Of a DNA stretch of 64,000 nucleotides, positions 36,800 through 45,793 are shown in pieces. The notes under the pieces were generated by a model. That model saw only the letters and a program-made list of their open reading frames with translations, was not told the DNA's origin and made no database searches. A program made the position numbers and the translations under genes. How positions within the stretch are numbered: the first letter of the stretch is position 1; every line of letters starts with the position of its first letter. The stretch is from contig NZ_CP117866.1 in assembly GCF_028736035.1 (NCBI RefSeq), positions 8,783,001-8,847,000 of the forward strand, read 5' to 3'. The stretch is from Streptomyces sp. T12 (GTDB lineage: Bacteria > Actinomycetota > Actinomycetes > Streptomycetales > Streptomycetaceae).

Positions 36800-37926
36800 G
36801 GAGTCGCAGGAGGGCAGGGCCCTCCGTGCGGGCCGCCGGTGCGCCAGAACCGTACGAGCAGGGCCGCGGCCAGCAACAGGAAGGCGATGTTAGAGCCAGG
36901 TCGTGTAGTTCCAGGTGATGCCCTCGTCAGGGATCTTGGCATCGGCCTGGTCGGGGATCAGTCCCAGGCCGCCGAAGACGAACTCGACGACATACCCGGC
37001 GACCGCCATCGCGGCAAAGAACGTGACCAGCAGGAAGGCGGCCATCCGGGCGCCGTAGTACTTCCGGTAGATGTTCAGGATCGGCAGGATCAGCAGGTCC
37101 GCGTAGATGAAGGCGATCACGCCGCCGAAGCTGATGCCGCCCTCCACAGCACGACCGCCAGTGGCACGTTGCCGATGGAGCACACGAAAGTGGCGATCGC
37201 GACGAGTTGTCCGACGAGCGGGCCGACCAGCTTGGCGGCGAGCGGATGGTCCTCCAGGAAGAAGGTGCGCCAGAACTCGTCCGGCACCCACGCGGCGATC
37301 GCGCCCGCGATCAGCAGCCCTGTCACCAGATCGCGCAGGACCGCCGCCCACTCCATGACGAAGATGTGCGCCACGGACGTGAACCCGTCCCGAGAGAACA
37401 GCCTGCGCAGGAAGCTGCCCGCCCCTCCCACCGACATGTCCATCACCGCGTGGCCTTCGATGGAGCCGGCCAGCCCATGGTCGGCATGCTCGCGGGCCTT
37501 GTCGAGGAGCCGTTGGCGCAGAAAGAGCCGGAACAACACGGCGAGTACGACGATCATCACCGGCCCGCCGACGAACTCCGCGGCGGTGAACTGCCAGCCC
37601 ATCAACAGCGCCATGATGATGCCGAGTTCGATGACCAGATTGGTGGAGGCGATCTCGAAGGCCATCGCCGCGGTGAAGTCGGCGCCCTTGCGGAACAGGG
37701 AGCGGGCGAGGGCAACGGCCGCGTAGGAGCAGGAGGATGAAGCGGCGCCGAGCCCGGTGGACAGGGCGAGCGTGTGCGGGCGGTCGTCGCCGAGCAGCCG
37801 TACGACCGTCGACCGGCGCACCACTGCCTGTACGACGGCGGAGAGCGTGAAGCCGAGGATCAGCGCCCAGGTGACCTCCCAGGTCATCGACCCGGCGATG
37901 GACAACGCGTGCCCGATCGCGGCCAT
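36800..37926 (-). pseudogene. Permease (YraQ/DUF318-like) with two opposite frameshifts
   Basis: A multi-pass permease of the YraQ/ArsP-like DUF318 group, often linked to metal, arsenic or sulfur handling. From ATG 37926 the frame shows LALSTGLGAASSSCSYAAVA with the family's Cys, AFEIASTNLVIELGIIMALL and FVCSIGNVPLAVVLW. A missing base near 37143 moves it to a second frame (GGISFGGVIAFIYADLLILP, YYGARMAAFLLVTFF, EGITWNYTTWL). An extra T near 36892 then returns it to the first (NIAFLLLAAALLVRFWRTGG). Both errors are single-base; decay or sequencing error. The C-terminal end is unclear. A CsoR-like operator precedes it. Confidence 0.8.
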
Positions 37927-37970
37927 GGACCCACCCCGTCCCGAGGTGTTTCTGGTGTCGGACGAGACCT

Positions 37971-37987
37971 TACCCCTGGGGGGTATA
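37971..37987. promoter_or_regulatory. CsoR-like operator before the permease
   Basis: TACCCCTGGGGGGTATA, 45 bp upstream of the permease ATG, has the C-tract/G-tract palindrome (TACCCC-NN-GGGGTA) recognised by CsoR/RcnR-type metal or persulfide sensors. No csoR gene is in the window. The assignment comes from the pattern alone. Confidence 0.6.
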
Positions 37988-38245
37988 CCTTGCGCGCCCT
38001 CGGCGTGCCTACGCTTGGGGAGAAGGGGCTCACCGGGACCGAAATGTCGGCCCGCTGAGTGAGCCGGTCATGGAAGGGTCGTACGCCGCCACGGCGAGGG
38101 GCACGCCCGGGGGCGGGGTGTCGTGCGTTCGCGCCCCGCAGGCTGCTCGCTCCCCGCCGGTTGCTCGCTCCCCGCCCACCGCTTTTGGTGCCGTCGTCGT
38201 CCGCACGGCCGGGCGACGGTCATCGTCCAGCCTTCAGGAGCAGTC

Positions 38246-38869
38246 ATGACGTGGAGTATTTCGGGCAACTACCTGGCTGGTTGCTCATGCGCAGTGGTCT
38301 GCGGATGCGCGGTCGACGCGATGCCGCACGACCCTCAAGGGCGCGAGGAGTGCCTTGGATGTGCCGCCTTCCATGTGGCCGAAGGGCACCTGGACGAGGT
38401 GGACCTGTCCGGCGTGGACTTCGCCCTGTACAACCAGTTCCCCTCTCATCTGACCGCGGGTAACTGGAAGGTCGGCTTCGTCATCGACGACGGGGCCAGC
38501 GATGCCCAGGCCGACGCGCTCGAACGCATCGTGTCCGGGAGCGAGGGCGGCGCGTTCGGCGAGCTCTCGCAGTTCTTCGGCGAGAACCTGGGCGTGGAGC
38601 GGGCGAGCATCTCCCTCACGGACGGGGAGACGCCCCGGCTCAGCGTCGACGGGAGGACGCAGCTCGCATTCGAGCCGCTGCGCGGGCCCGACGGGGGACC
38701 GACGAAGGTGAAGAACGCGATGTTCGGATTCGCGCCCGAGTTCACCATCGGCACCACCACCGGCAGCTCGCAGGCGTTCGGCCTGACCTTCGAGCCGGCG
38801 TACGGCGAAGTGTCCGAGTACACGTTCTCCAGCGAACAACCCGAGGGCGCGCCCACCGGGCGCGGGTAG
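38246..38869 (+). CDS. DUF1326 family protein (copy 1)
   Basis: A 207-residue DUF1326 protein. The family start WSISGNYLAGCSCAVVCGCA gives a Cys-rich motif (CSCAVVCGC), followed by HVAEGHLDEVDLSGVDFALY and GVERASISLTDGETPRLSVD. Such Cys motifs may bind metal or a redox cofactor; the function is unknown. CAGGAG lies 6 nt before the ATG. A DUF2182 gene is convergent and a second DUF1326 copy lies 1.4 kb on. The DUF1326 and DUF2182 genes are frequent neighbours in actinobacteria. Confidence 0.85.
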   Translation: MTWSISGNYLAGCSCAVVCGCAVDAMPHDPQGREECLGCAAFHVAEGHLDEVDLSGVDFALYNQFPSHLTAGNWKVGFVIDDGASDAQADALERIVSGSEGGAFGELSQFFGENLGVERASISLTDGETPRLSVDGRTQLAFEPLRGPDGGPTKVKNAMFGFAPEFTIGTTTGSSQAFGLTFEPAYGEVSEYTFSSEQPEGAPTGRG

Positions 38870-39070
38870 AGGTGTAGAGGTGCAGTGCGCCGTCTCGTCG
38901 CACCAGGCCGGCACAGTGTTCTCCCTGGTTCACCAGGGTTCCGTCATCGCGTCCGGGGACGCCGACGCGGCCACGTCCGCGTGGCGGTGAACTTCGTAAT
39001 GCCGTTCTGTGTGTCGAGCGCCGGGTACTTCAGCTGCCGAGGGCCACCTGGTGGGACGACCGACAGCCGG

Positions 39071-39901
39071 TCAGAGCGCCGCAGCCAGCATTCGGTCCAT
39101 CGACGGACCCGACATCTGCAGACCCGGCAGCAGCCAGTCCTGGAACGGGGCCAGTACGGCCAGCACGAACAGGGCAACGCCCACCGCCCAGCTGAGCCAG
39201 GGACCGCCCCGCCACAGCTTCTCCAGAAAGATCACCGCCGCCAGTCCCGCCATCGCCGCCACATTCATCACGCCGAGCGGGATCAGGACGATCATCAGCC
39301 CCCAGCAGCAGCCGACGCAGTAGAGCCCGTGGTGCGCGCCCACCCGCAGATCCTTCGCCCACGGCCGGAACCGCGCGTACCGCAGCAGCTGGAACATCGG
39401 GCTGCGGCAGTGCCGCAGGCACACCCGCTTCAGCGGCCCGAACTGCTGAACTCCCGCGAGCAGGAAGGCGCCAGCACCGATCCAGCGCCCCGCCTCGGGG
39501 TGATCGTCGACCAGGTGGCCGGTCGCCGCCAGGGCCCCGTACACGAGCAGCCCGAACCCGGACCAGGCCAGCAGATAGCCGCCGACGAATTCCGTGAGGC
39601 GCAGCGCACGGACGCGGCCCGCGGTGCCGCGGTTGATCGCCTGTACCCAGGTGAGTGCCACGGGTGCCAGCGACGGCAGCATCATCGCCACCATCATGAT
39701 CACCCACAGGAGGAGGAAGAGCGGAAGCGCGAGGCCCATGGTGCCCGGCTCCATCCCCATGTCGCGGGACTGCGCGGCCGTGAGCACCCACGCCAGAGCG
39801 GCGATCAGGGTCAGCAGGAACCAGCCGAGGGCAAGATCACGCCTCGGTAGCAGGACCCCCGGCCGGGTGGGCTCCGGTGGGGCGAGCCGGAGATGCGGCA
39901 T
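39071..39901 (-). CDS. DUF2182 predicted metal-binding membrane protein
   Basis: A 276-residue protein of the DUF2182 (COG5486) family. Hydrophobic helices include LGWFLLTLIAALAWVLTA, LPLFLLLWVIMMVAMMLPSL, FVGGYLLAWSGFGLLVYGAL and LSWAVGVALFVLAVLAPFQD. The family's signature VIMMVAMMLPS and the C-x-xHC pairs (KRVCLRHCRSP, HHGLYCVGCCWGLM) are present and are proposed metal ligands. Start ATG 39901. It lies between two DUF1326 genes, convergent with the first and divergent from the second. Function unknown; a joint role with DUF1326 in metal or thiol handling is likely. Confidence 0.87.
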   Translation of the reverse strand: MPHLRLAPPEPTRPGVLLPRRDLALGWFLLTLIAALAWVLTAAQSRDMGMEPGTMGLALPLFLLLWVIMMVAMMLPSLAPVALTWVQAINRGTAGRVRALRLTEFVGGYLLAWSGFGLLVYGALAATGHLVDDHPEAGRWIGAGAFLLAGVQQFGPLKRVCLRHCRSPMFQLLRYARFRPWAKDLRVGAHHGLYCVGCCWGLMIVLIPLGVMNVAAMAGLAAVIFLEKLWRGGPWLSWAVGVALFVLAVLAPFQDWLLPGLQMSGPSMDRMLAAAL

Positions 39902-40231
39902 GGCGTGCCTCCCAAGGATGCCCGCCGCTCCGGTGGCCGCGGCGAGCACTGTGAGGACATCTCCAGCAGAGCACAGAATCGCAGGCTTCAAAAGCGCATG
40001 ACCGGGCCACGGGACACAACCGGCATGACAGTGCGGGCCTCCCGGTGCGGTTGCTGAGTGACCTTGGGGGGCGACTGCTGCACAGCGATGTGCTGTGACG
40101 TCACGGTTGCCATACGTGTGGGTGCGAGGGGCCCGCTCAGCCCCTCCCGCTTCCGAAGGGCTTCGCTTAGGCGTCGGCCAGGCGCACCCTGGAAGTGACG
40201 CCACTCCGTGAACTGGGAGAGGAGGAGCGAG
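39902..40231. other. Divergent gap between DUF2182 and DUF1326 genes
   Basis: About 330 bp with no gene. It should hold the promoters of both genes. A short palindrome GTGACGTCAC occurs near 40096, the only symmetrical site noticed; its meaning is uncertain. Confidence 0.4.
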
Positions 40232-40888
40232 ATGGCTGAGCAGACCACCAGCAGCCCGCCCTGGCGCGTGGCCGGCGACTGGTTCGACACCTGCAAATGC
40301 GCCATACCGTGCCCGTGCACATTCGCCCAGCCCCCGTCCGAGGGCGATTGTGAGGGCGTGATGGCCTGGCACATACGTGAGGGACAGTTCGGGGATGTCC
40401 GGCTCGACGATCTGAATGTCCTGATGCTCGCGTCCTTCAGCGGCAACGTGTGGACCGGCGAGCACACGGACCCGTACGCCGCCGTCTTCGTCGACGAGCG
40501 CGCCGACGACCAGCAGCGCGCCGCACTCGGCGCGATCTTCGGGGGTGAGGCCGGTGGCTGGCCGCAACAGTTCGTCGAGGTCTTCGGACCCGAGATGCGC
40601 GGCATGGACGTCGCTCCGATCACCGTCGAAGTCGACGAGGACCTGGGGTCGTGGCGCGCCGAGATCCCCAGCCGGGTGAGTGCTCGTGCCGAGGCCCTCA
40701 CCGGTCCCACCACGCCTGAGGGGGCGCGTGTCCAGGTCCACAACGCCCCCGGTGCCGAGGTCGGTCCGGGGCAGGTTGCCACCTGGGGCCGGTCCACCAC
40801 CGACCGGGCGGACGCCTTCGGCTTCAGCTGGAGCCGAAGTGGCAAGTCCAGCAAGTACTTCCCCTTCGATTGGAGCGGCCCCGACTGA
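40232..40888 (+). CDS. DUF1326 family protein (copy 2)
   Basis: A 218-residue DUF1326 protein. The start WRVAGDWFDTCKCAIPCPCT carries the family Cys motif (CKCAIPCPC), then CEGVMAWHIREGQFGDVRLD and MLASFSGNVWTGEH. It is more typical than copy 1 and only distantly similar to it, so the two are not a recent duplication. GAGGAGGAG lies 5-10 nt before the ATG at 40232. It is followed by a DUF2182 fragment on the opposite strand. Confidence 0.87.
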   Translation: MAEQTTSSPPWRVAGDWFDTCKCAIPCPCTFAQPPSEGDCEGVMAWHIREGQFGDVRLDDLNVLMLASFSGNVWTGEHTDPYAAVFVDERADDQQRAALGAIFGGEAGGWPQQFVEVFGPEMRGMDVAPITVEVDEDLGSWRAEIPSRVSARAEALTGPTTPEGARVQVHNAPGAEVGPGQVATWGRSTTDRADAFGFSWSRSGKSSKYFPFDWSGPD

Positions 40889-40908
40889 TGTGCTCGAATC
40901 AGTCATCT

Positions 40909-40952
40909 GGGCCCACCCCGCCACAGCTTTTCGAGGAAGATCACCCGGGCCG
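40909..40952 (-). pseudogene. DUF2182 C-terminal scrap
   Basis: The minus strand reads VIFLEKLWRGGP, identical to a segment of the intact DUF2182 protein at about 39.2 kb (AVIFLEKLWRGGPW). Only about 15 residues remain, so it is the trace of a duplicated or recombined gene end right after the second DUF1326 gene. Confidence 0.55.
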
Positions 40953-41005
40953 AGAGGGCAGCGGCGGTCGGGTCGCCAGGCGGGCTGTCCTTCAGGGCCA
41001 GGCCC

Positions 41006-41266
41006 ATGCCGGCGAGCTTCGCCGGCACCGCCACCGCCACCGCCCAGGGCCTCGACGGCCACGGCGACAAAGGTGGCCAGGGCGGGGACAAGGTCAGCGT
41101 CCTGCAGAGCTCCGACTGTAAGTCGCACGACCTGAACCCCGACGTCCTCGGCCAGGTCGGGATCCTCAACGGGCTGCTGGGCAACGGGCTCAACGGCGAG
41201 GGCAACGCCGGTGGGCAGGACGCCCACCTGGGCGCGGACATGGGCTGCAACAGCAGCGCCTTCTAG
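41006..41266 (+). CDS. Small secreted-type protein or its C-terminal remnant
   Basis: The frame gives VLQSSDCKSHDLNPDVLGQV, then GILNGLLGNGLNGEGNAGGQ and LGADMGCNSSAF, an Asn/Gly-rich, two-Cys sequence like small secreted Streptomyces proteins. The open frame starts MPASFAGTATATAQGL, which is a poor signal peptide, so the true N-terminus was probably lost when the DNA next to the DUF2182 scrap was rearranged. No family name can be given. Confidence 0.42.
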   Translation: MPASFAGTATATAQGLDGHGDKGGQGGDKVSVLQSSDCKSHDLNPDVLGQVGILNGLLGNGLNGEGNAGGQDAHLGADMGCNSSAF

Positions 41267-41399
41267 CGATCTGTGTGAACGAAAGCGGAGCGCCCGAGCA
41301 CCCAGACGACCCCAGCGGAAACGCCGAAGTTGGGGGTGACTGTAGCCTTCGGCAATCGGCAGCAGCAGGGGATGCGGGCGGTTCCGAGGAGCGGTGCAA

Positions 41400-44300
41400 G
41401 TGACAGGCAGGCGGGTCATCGCGGTCGTCGTGCTCACTGTCACCACGGGTGTCACGGCGGCTCTGGCGGCGCTGGCGGGCAATGCGGCAAGTTCCCAGGA
41501 GCGCTGGCCAGGCGTTTTAGACGTGCTGCGTGGGCACCCGTGGCCATCGCTGCTGGCACTCACTTTCCTGGGCGTGCTGGCTGCCGTGGCGTTGTTCCGG
41601 GCGCAGGACCGTCCGGCTGCGGGGGCGGACGATCCGCCTCCGCCGCCGCCTGCGCAGGTGCCTGGCTGGGTAATCGACAGGGCGGAGAGCGACCGGGCCG
41701 TGGCTGAGGTGTGCGGAACGAGGCGCGGTGCGGTGGGCATCACCACGGCGCTGGAGGGCGCGGGCGGCTTCGGCAAGACCACGCTGGCCGGCGTGGTGTG
41801 TGCCGCTCCCCGGGTACGGCGGCGTTTTCGGGGCCGGGTGTATCTCATCACCCTGGGCCGGGAGGTGCGCGGGCGGGCCGCGATTGCCGCGAAGGTCGCC
41901 GAGGTCACGGAGTTCATCACCGGAGACACCCGCACCTTCACCGACCCGCAGGCGGCCGGGGCCCATCTGGGGCGGCTTCTGGACCAGCGGCGGCGTACCC
42001 TGCTGGTCCTCGACGACGTCTGGACGCCCGAGCAACTCGCCCCATTCCTGATCGGGGGCAGCCGGTGTGTGCGGTTGGTGACCACACGCGTTCCCGCCGT
42101 ACTGCCGCCCGGGGCGGCGCGTATCCGGGTCGATGAGATGTCGCCCGCCCAGGCCCGGCAGGTGCTGACCTGGAACTTACCGGGCCTGCCTGAGGAGGTG
42201 GTCCAGGGCCTGTTGGGCGTGACCGGGCGGTGGGCGCTGCTGCTGCGCCAGGTCAACCGGCTGATCGCGCGGGAAGTGTCCACCGGGGTCTCTGCGGCCG
42301 ATGCCGGCCAGGACCTGCTGTGGCGGCTGCGGCAGCACGGGCCGACGGCACCGGACGACCCGGGCACGGCGCTGGACCTGGATGACCCGCAGCAGCGGGC
42401 CAAGGCGGTCCGGGCGACCGTGGAGGCCGCCACCACCCTCCTGCCCCCCGGTGGGGACCAGCGCTTCGCCGAGCTGGGTGTGTTCGCCGAGGACGAGGCA
42501 GTCCCTGTCTCCCTGGCCGCCCAGCTGTGGCAGGCCACCGGCGCCCTCACCGCGGCCGAAGCGCGGCAACTGTGCCGCACCCTGGACGACCTGTCCCTGC
42601 TCACCCTCAACCCGGCAGACGGCGGCACGGTCAGCCTGCACGACATCATCGGCGACTATCTGCGCCGCGAACTCGGCCCCGCCCGCCTGGCCGCCCTGCA
42701 CACCACCCTGGTGGACACCGTCGAAGCCGGCCTGCCCCCGGCCGACCCGCTCGCGCCCTCGGCACCACGGCCCGGTGCCGCCTGGTGGACGCTGCCCGAC
42801 GGCTACCTGTCCGATCACCTCATCGCCCACCTGCTCGCTGCAGGCCGCTCAGCCCACGCCGAAGCCGTCGCCGGCGACCTGCGCTGGGTGGAGACCCGAC
42901 TGCACCAGCGCGGCCCCACCGCCCCCTGGTCCGACCTGGACCAGATACCCACCCCCACCGCGGCCTCCCGAGCCCGCGACCTCGCCCGCATCAGCCACTT
43001 CCTCACCCCCGTCGAACCCGCCCACCTGTTGACCGCCGTCCTGTACAACCGCCTGGAACCCATGGCCGACTGGCACGACCAGGTCACCGCCCGGCACGAC
43101 CAATCCGGCCAGGCGACCCTGACCAACCGCTGGCCCTCACCAGACCTGGCCGACCCCGCCCTGCAGCGCACACTGGCCGGGCACACGGCGTCGGTGAGAG
43201 CGGTGGCGATCGCCCCGGACGGCACCTGGCTCGCCACCGTCGGCGACGACGGCGGCCTGTTCCGCGAGGGGGAGGTGCGGATCTGGGACCGGGCCACCGG
43301 CACCTGCGCCAAGACCCTGACCGGACACACCCGCGGGGTGAATGCCGTGGCGATCGCCCCGGACGGCACCTGGCTCGCCACCGTCGGCGGAAGCAGCCTC
43401 TTCGGGCGGGGCGGTGTGCGGATCTGGGACCGGGCCACCGGCACCCGCACTGCCGGCTTGCACGGACACATCGGCGACGTGACGGGGGTGGCGATTGCCG
43501 CGGACGGCACCTGGCTCGCCACCTGCGACGACAGCATGCCAGGGGAGGTGCGGATCTGGGACCGGGCCACCGGCACCCGCACTGCCAGCTTGCGGGGACA
43601 CCCCGGCGGGGTGAGAGGGGTGGCGATTGCCCCGGACGGCACCTGGCTCGCAACCGTCAGCGGGACGACGGTGAGGATCTGGGACCGGGCCACCAGCACC
43701 TGCACCAATACCCTGACCGGACACAGTCGCTTGGTGAGGGCGGTGGCGATTGCTCCGGACGGCACGTGGCTCGCCACCGGAGGTGATGACGGGACGGTGC
43801 GGATCTGGGACGGGGTGACCGGCACCTGTACTGACACGCTGACCGGACACACCGGCAGAGTGCAGGCGGTGGCGATTGCTCCGGACGGCACGTGGCTCGC
43901 CACCGGAGGTGATGACGGGACGGTGCGGATCTGGGACGGGGTGACCGGCGCCTGTACCAACACGCTGACCGGACACACCGGCACAGTGCAGGCCGTGGCG
44001 ATTGCTCCGGACGGCACCTGGGCCGCCACCGGAGGTGACGACAGAACCGTGCGGATCTGGGACCGGCCTGCAAGCAATGCCACCGCCGCCGCCGGACGCG
44101 CCCACAGGGTGGATGTGGTGGCCGTTGCTCCGGACGGCACCTGGCTCGCCACGACCGGCACCGACGGGACGGTGCGGATCTGGGACGGGGCGACCGGCGC
44201 CTGTACTGACACGCTGACCGGACACACCGGCAGAGTGCAGGCGGTGGCGGTTGCTCCGGACGGCACCTGGCTCGCCACCGCAGGCACCGACAAAACGGTG

Positions 44301-45089
44301 CGGATCTGGCTGCGGGCGACCGGCACCTGCACCCACACCCTGACCGGACACACCAGCGAAGTGCAGGCCGTGGCGATTGCTCCGGACGGCACCTGGCTCG
44401 CCACCGGCAGCGGCGAGACGGTGCGGCCCGTGATTTACGGCCACACCAACAGCGGCGACATCCCACCCGGCGGGGAACTGCGGATCACGGACCGAGCCAC
44501 CGATCGCGGCGAGATCGTCATTCCCGGCGAGGTACGGATCTGGGACCGGGCCACCGGCTCCTGCACCAACACGCTGACCGGACACACCGGCAGCTTGCAG
44601 GCCGTGGCGATCGCCCCGGACGGCACCTGGCTCGCCGCCGTCATCAACTCGGCGGTGTGGATCTGGGACCGGGCCACCGGCACCCGCACCAACACCCTTG
44701 GATACAACGGCTATGTGGACGCCATGGCCCTTGCTCCGGACGGCACCTGGCTCGCCACCATCGGCCACGACTACGACGTTCCCCGTGAGGGGAGAGTGTG
44801 GATCTGGGACCGGGCCACCGGCATCTGCACCCACACCCTGACCGGACACACCGGCGAAGTGCAGGCCGTGGCGATCGCCCCGGACGGCACCAGGCTGGCC
44901 ACGACCGGCAGCGACGGGACGGTGCGGATCTGGGACTGGGCACGGGAACACCCTGTCGTCCAGGTACGGACGGACGACTCCCTGGCCGCCTGCGCCTGGA
45001 CTCCCGAGGGCCGAGGCCTGATAGTCGGCGGCGCTCGAGGACTGTATTTCTACGACTTCCGTCCCGGGGCACCCACTCGCGGCAATTGA
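41400..45089 (+). CDS. Membrane-anchored STAND NTPase (NB-ARC) with WD40 repeats
   Basis: A 1229-residue signalling ATPase of the Apaf-1-like STAND class. Two N-terminal transmembrane helices (VIAVVVLTVTTGVTAALAAL and LLALTFLGVLAAVALF) come first. The NB-ARC domain has P-loop GAGGFGKTT at residues 120-128, Walker B LLVLDDVW at 201-208, VRLVTTR, and a winged-helix part (SLHDIIGDYLRREL). From about residue 590, 14 WD40 repeats follow, each close to GHT..V.AVAIAPDGTWLAT...VRIWD, enough for two seven-bladed propellers. No effector domain is evident. GTG 41400 is preferred to GTG 41394 because AGGAG is 8 nt before it. STAND proteins oligomerise on sensing a ligand; the signal here is unknown. Confidence 0.92.
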   Translation: MTGRRVIAVVVLTVTTGVTAALAALAGNAASSQERWPGVLDVLRGHPWPSLLALTFLGVLAAVALFRAQDRPAAGADDPPPPPPAQVPGWVIDRAESDRAVAEVCGTRRGAVGITTALEGAGGFGKTTLAGVVCAAPRVRRRFRGRVYLITLGREVRGRAAIAAKVAEVTEFITGDTRTFTDPQAAGAHLGRLLDQRRRTLLVLDDVWTPEQLAPFLIGGSRCVRLVTTRVPAVLPPGAARIRVDEMSPAQARQVLTWNLPGLPEEVVQGLLGVTGRWALLLRQVNRLIAREVSTGVSAADAGQDLLWRLRQHGPTAPDDPGTALDLDDPQQRAKAVRATVEAATTLLPPGGDQRFAELGVFAEDEAVPVSLAAQLWQATGALTAAEARQLCRTLDDLSLLTLNPADGGTVSLHDIIGDYLRRELGPARLAALHTTLVDTVEAGLPPADPLAPSAPRPGAAWWTLPDGYLSDHLIAHLLAAGRSAHAEAVAGDLRWVETRLHQRGPTAPWSDLDQIPTPTAASRARDLARISHFLTPVEPAHLLTAVLYNRLEPMADWHDQVTARHDQSGQATLTNRWPSPDLADPALQRTLAGHTASVRAVAIAPDGTWLATVGDDGGLFREGEVRIWDRATGTCAKTLTGHTRGVNAVAIAPDGTWLATVGGSSLFGRGGVRIWDRATGTRTAGLHGHIGDVTGVAIAADGTWLATCDDSMPGEVRIWDRATGTRTASLRGHPGGVRGVAIAPDGTWLATVSGTTVRIWDRATSTCTNTLTGHSRLVRAVAIAPDGTWLATGGDDGTVRIWDGVTGTCTDTLTGHTGRVQAVAIAPDGTWLATGGDDGTVRIWDGVTGACTNTLTGHTGTVQAVAIAPDGTWAATGGDDRTVRIWDRPASNATAAAGRAHRVDVVAVAPDGTWLATTGTDGTVRIWDGATGACTDTLTGHTGRVQAVAVAPDGTWLATAGTDKTVRIWLRATGTCTHTLTGHTSEVQAVAIAPDGTWLATGSGETVRPVIYGHTNSGDIPPGGELRITDRATDRGEIVIPGEVRIWDRATGSCTNTLTGHTGSLQAVAIAPDGTWLAAVINSAVWIWDRATGTRTNTLGYNGYVDAMALAPDGTWLATIGHDYDVPREGRVWIWDRATGICTHTLTGHTGEVQAVAIAPDGTRLATTGSDGTVRIWDWAREHPVVQVRTDDSLAACAWTPEGRGLIVGGARGLYFYDFRPGAPTRGN

Positions 45090-45627
45090 CCTGTGATCCG
45101 TGGCAGCCGACGGCCGGCGGTCGGGTTTGAACACACGGTGTCCATGTGCCGTGACGGGCCGGAGAATTGGCGGGTGCTGTCCCGGGCTCGGGTCTGACTC
45201 ATGAGGCCTTTGACCGGGGTGTCTTGATCACACGGCGTCGACCGTTGGCCGGGGATGGTGCGTTGCCGGTGCCGGGCTGGCGGGGTGTGTCTCGACAGGG
45301 GCTTGCCGGTCAATCAGGCGTCATCACGATTCCGACCGCCCGAAGCGGCCCGGTGCCGGCAGCGCGATGCGCCCAAGTCGGGCGCCGGGCCAGTGCAGAT
45401 CGCCCGGGCCGTGTCGGCGTGTGTGGTCGCAGGGAGCGTGGTGGAGCCAGGAGCCAGGCGCCTCCTGCCTCCAAGTCCTATGACCGCGTGGGGACATGGG
45501 CGGCTGGCGCCGCCCCCGCGCGCCGATGTGCCACCTGTGCACCCGTGCGCGGGGCGCTCTCTACGTGCCTGCTGGGCACGCTAATGAGCGTCGGCTTCAC
45601 CCGCGTCCAGCGGCAGGAGGTTTGGGC
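45090..45627. other. Gap without recognisable genes
   Basis: About 540 bp after the STAND gene. Several open frames exist on both strands, but their composition is not coding-like and none resembles a known family. A strong ribosome binding site (AGGAGG at 45615) at its right end belongs to the start of the next gene. Confidence 0.4.
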
Positions 45628-45735
45628 ATGGCAGCACCGCGCATGACTCAGCGACACAGAGGGATCCTCCTGAGAATAGGCGTACTGGCGGCCTCGGCGG
45701 GGCGCGGGCGACGGGCGTGGAACGGGGGATGGTCC

Positions 45736-45744
45736 GGGGGGGGG
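45736..45744 (+). repeat. G9 homopolymer in the 5' end of the hydrolase gene
   Basis: Nine Gs in a row. Upstream, ATG 45628 with a perfect AGGAGG opens a frame that would join the hydrolase frame if one G were lost (or two gained). Confidence 0.85.
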
Positions 45745-45793
45745 ATGGCCCGGGGCCCGGACGAGGTGGGTCCTGCTGGGCGTCTGCCTGATC

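Noticed and set aside
39902..42649. Long minus-strand extension of the DUF2182 frame to about 1190 residues
   Set aside because: The family starts at ATG 39901. The rest runs antisense to DUF1326 and the STAND gene and is low complexity.
43180..44940. Possible CRISPR or phage-like repeats from the regular ~126-bp period
   Set aside because: The period is 42 codons of WD40 repeat in one open frame.
43137..45134. Minus-strand frame with a regular repeating pattern (VPDPHRPV and similar)
   Set aside because: It is the antisense shadow of the WD40 repeats, not a repeat protein of its own.
45090..45627. Transposase or insertion sequence remains after the STAND gene
   Set aside because: No DDE-like motif, terminal inverted repeats or target duplication could be found.
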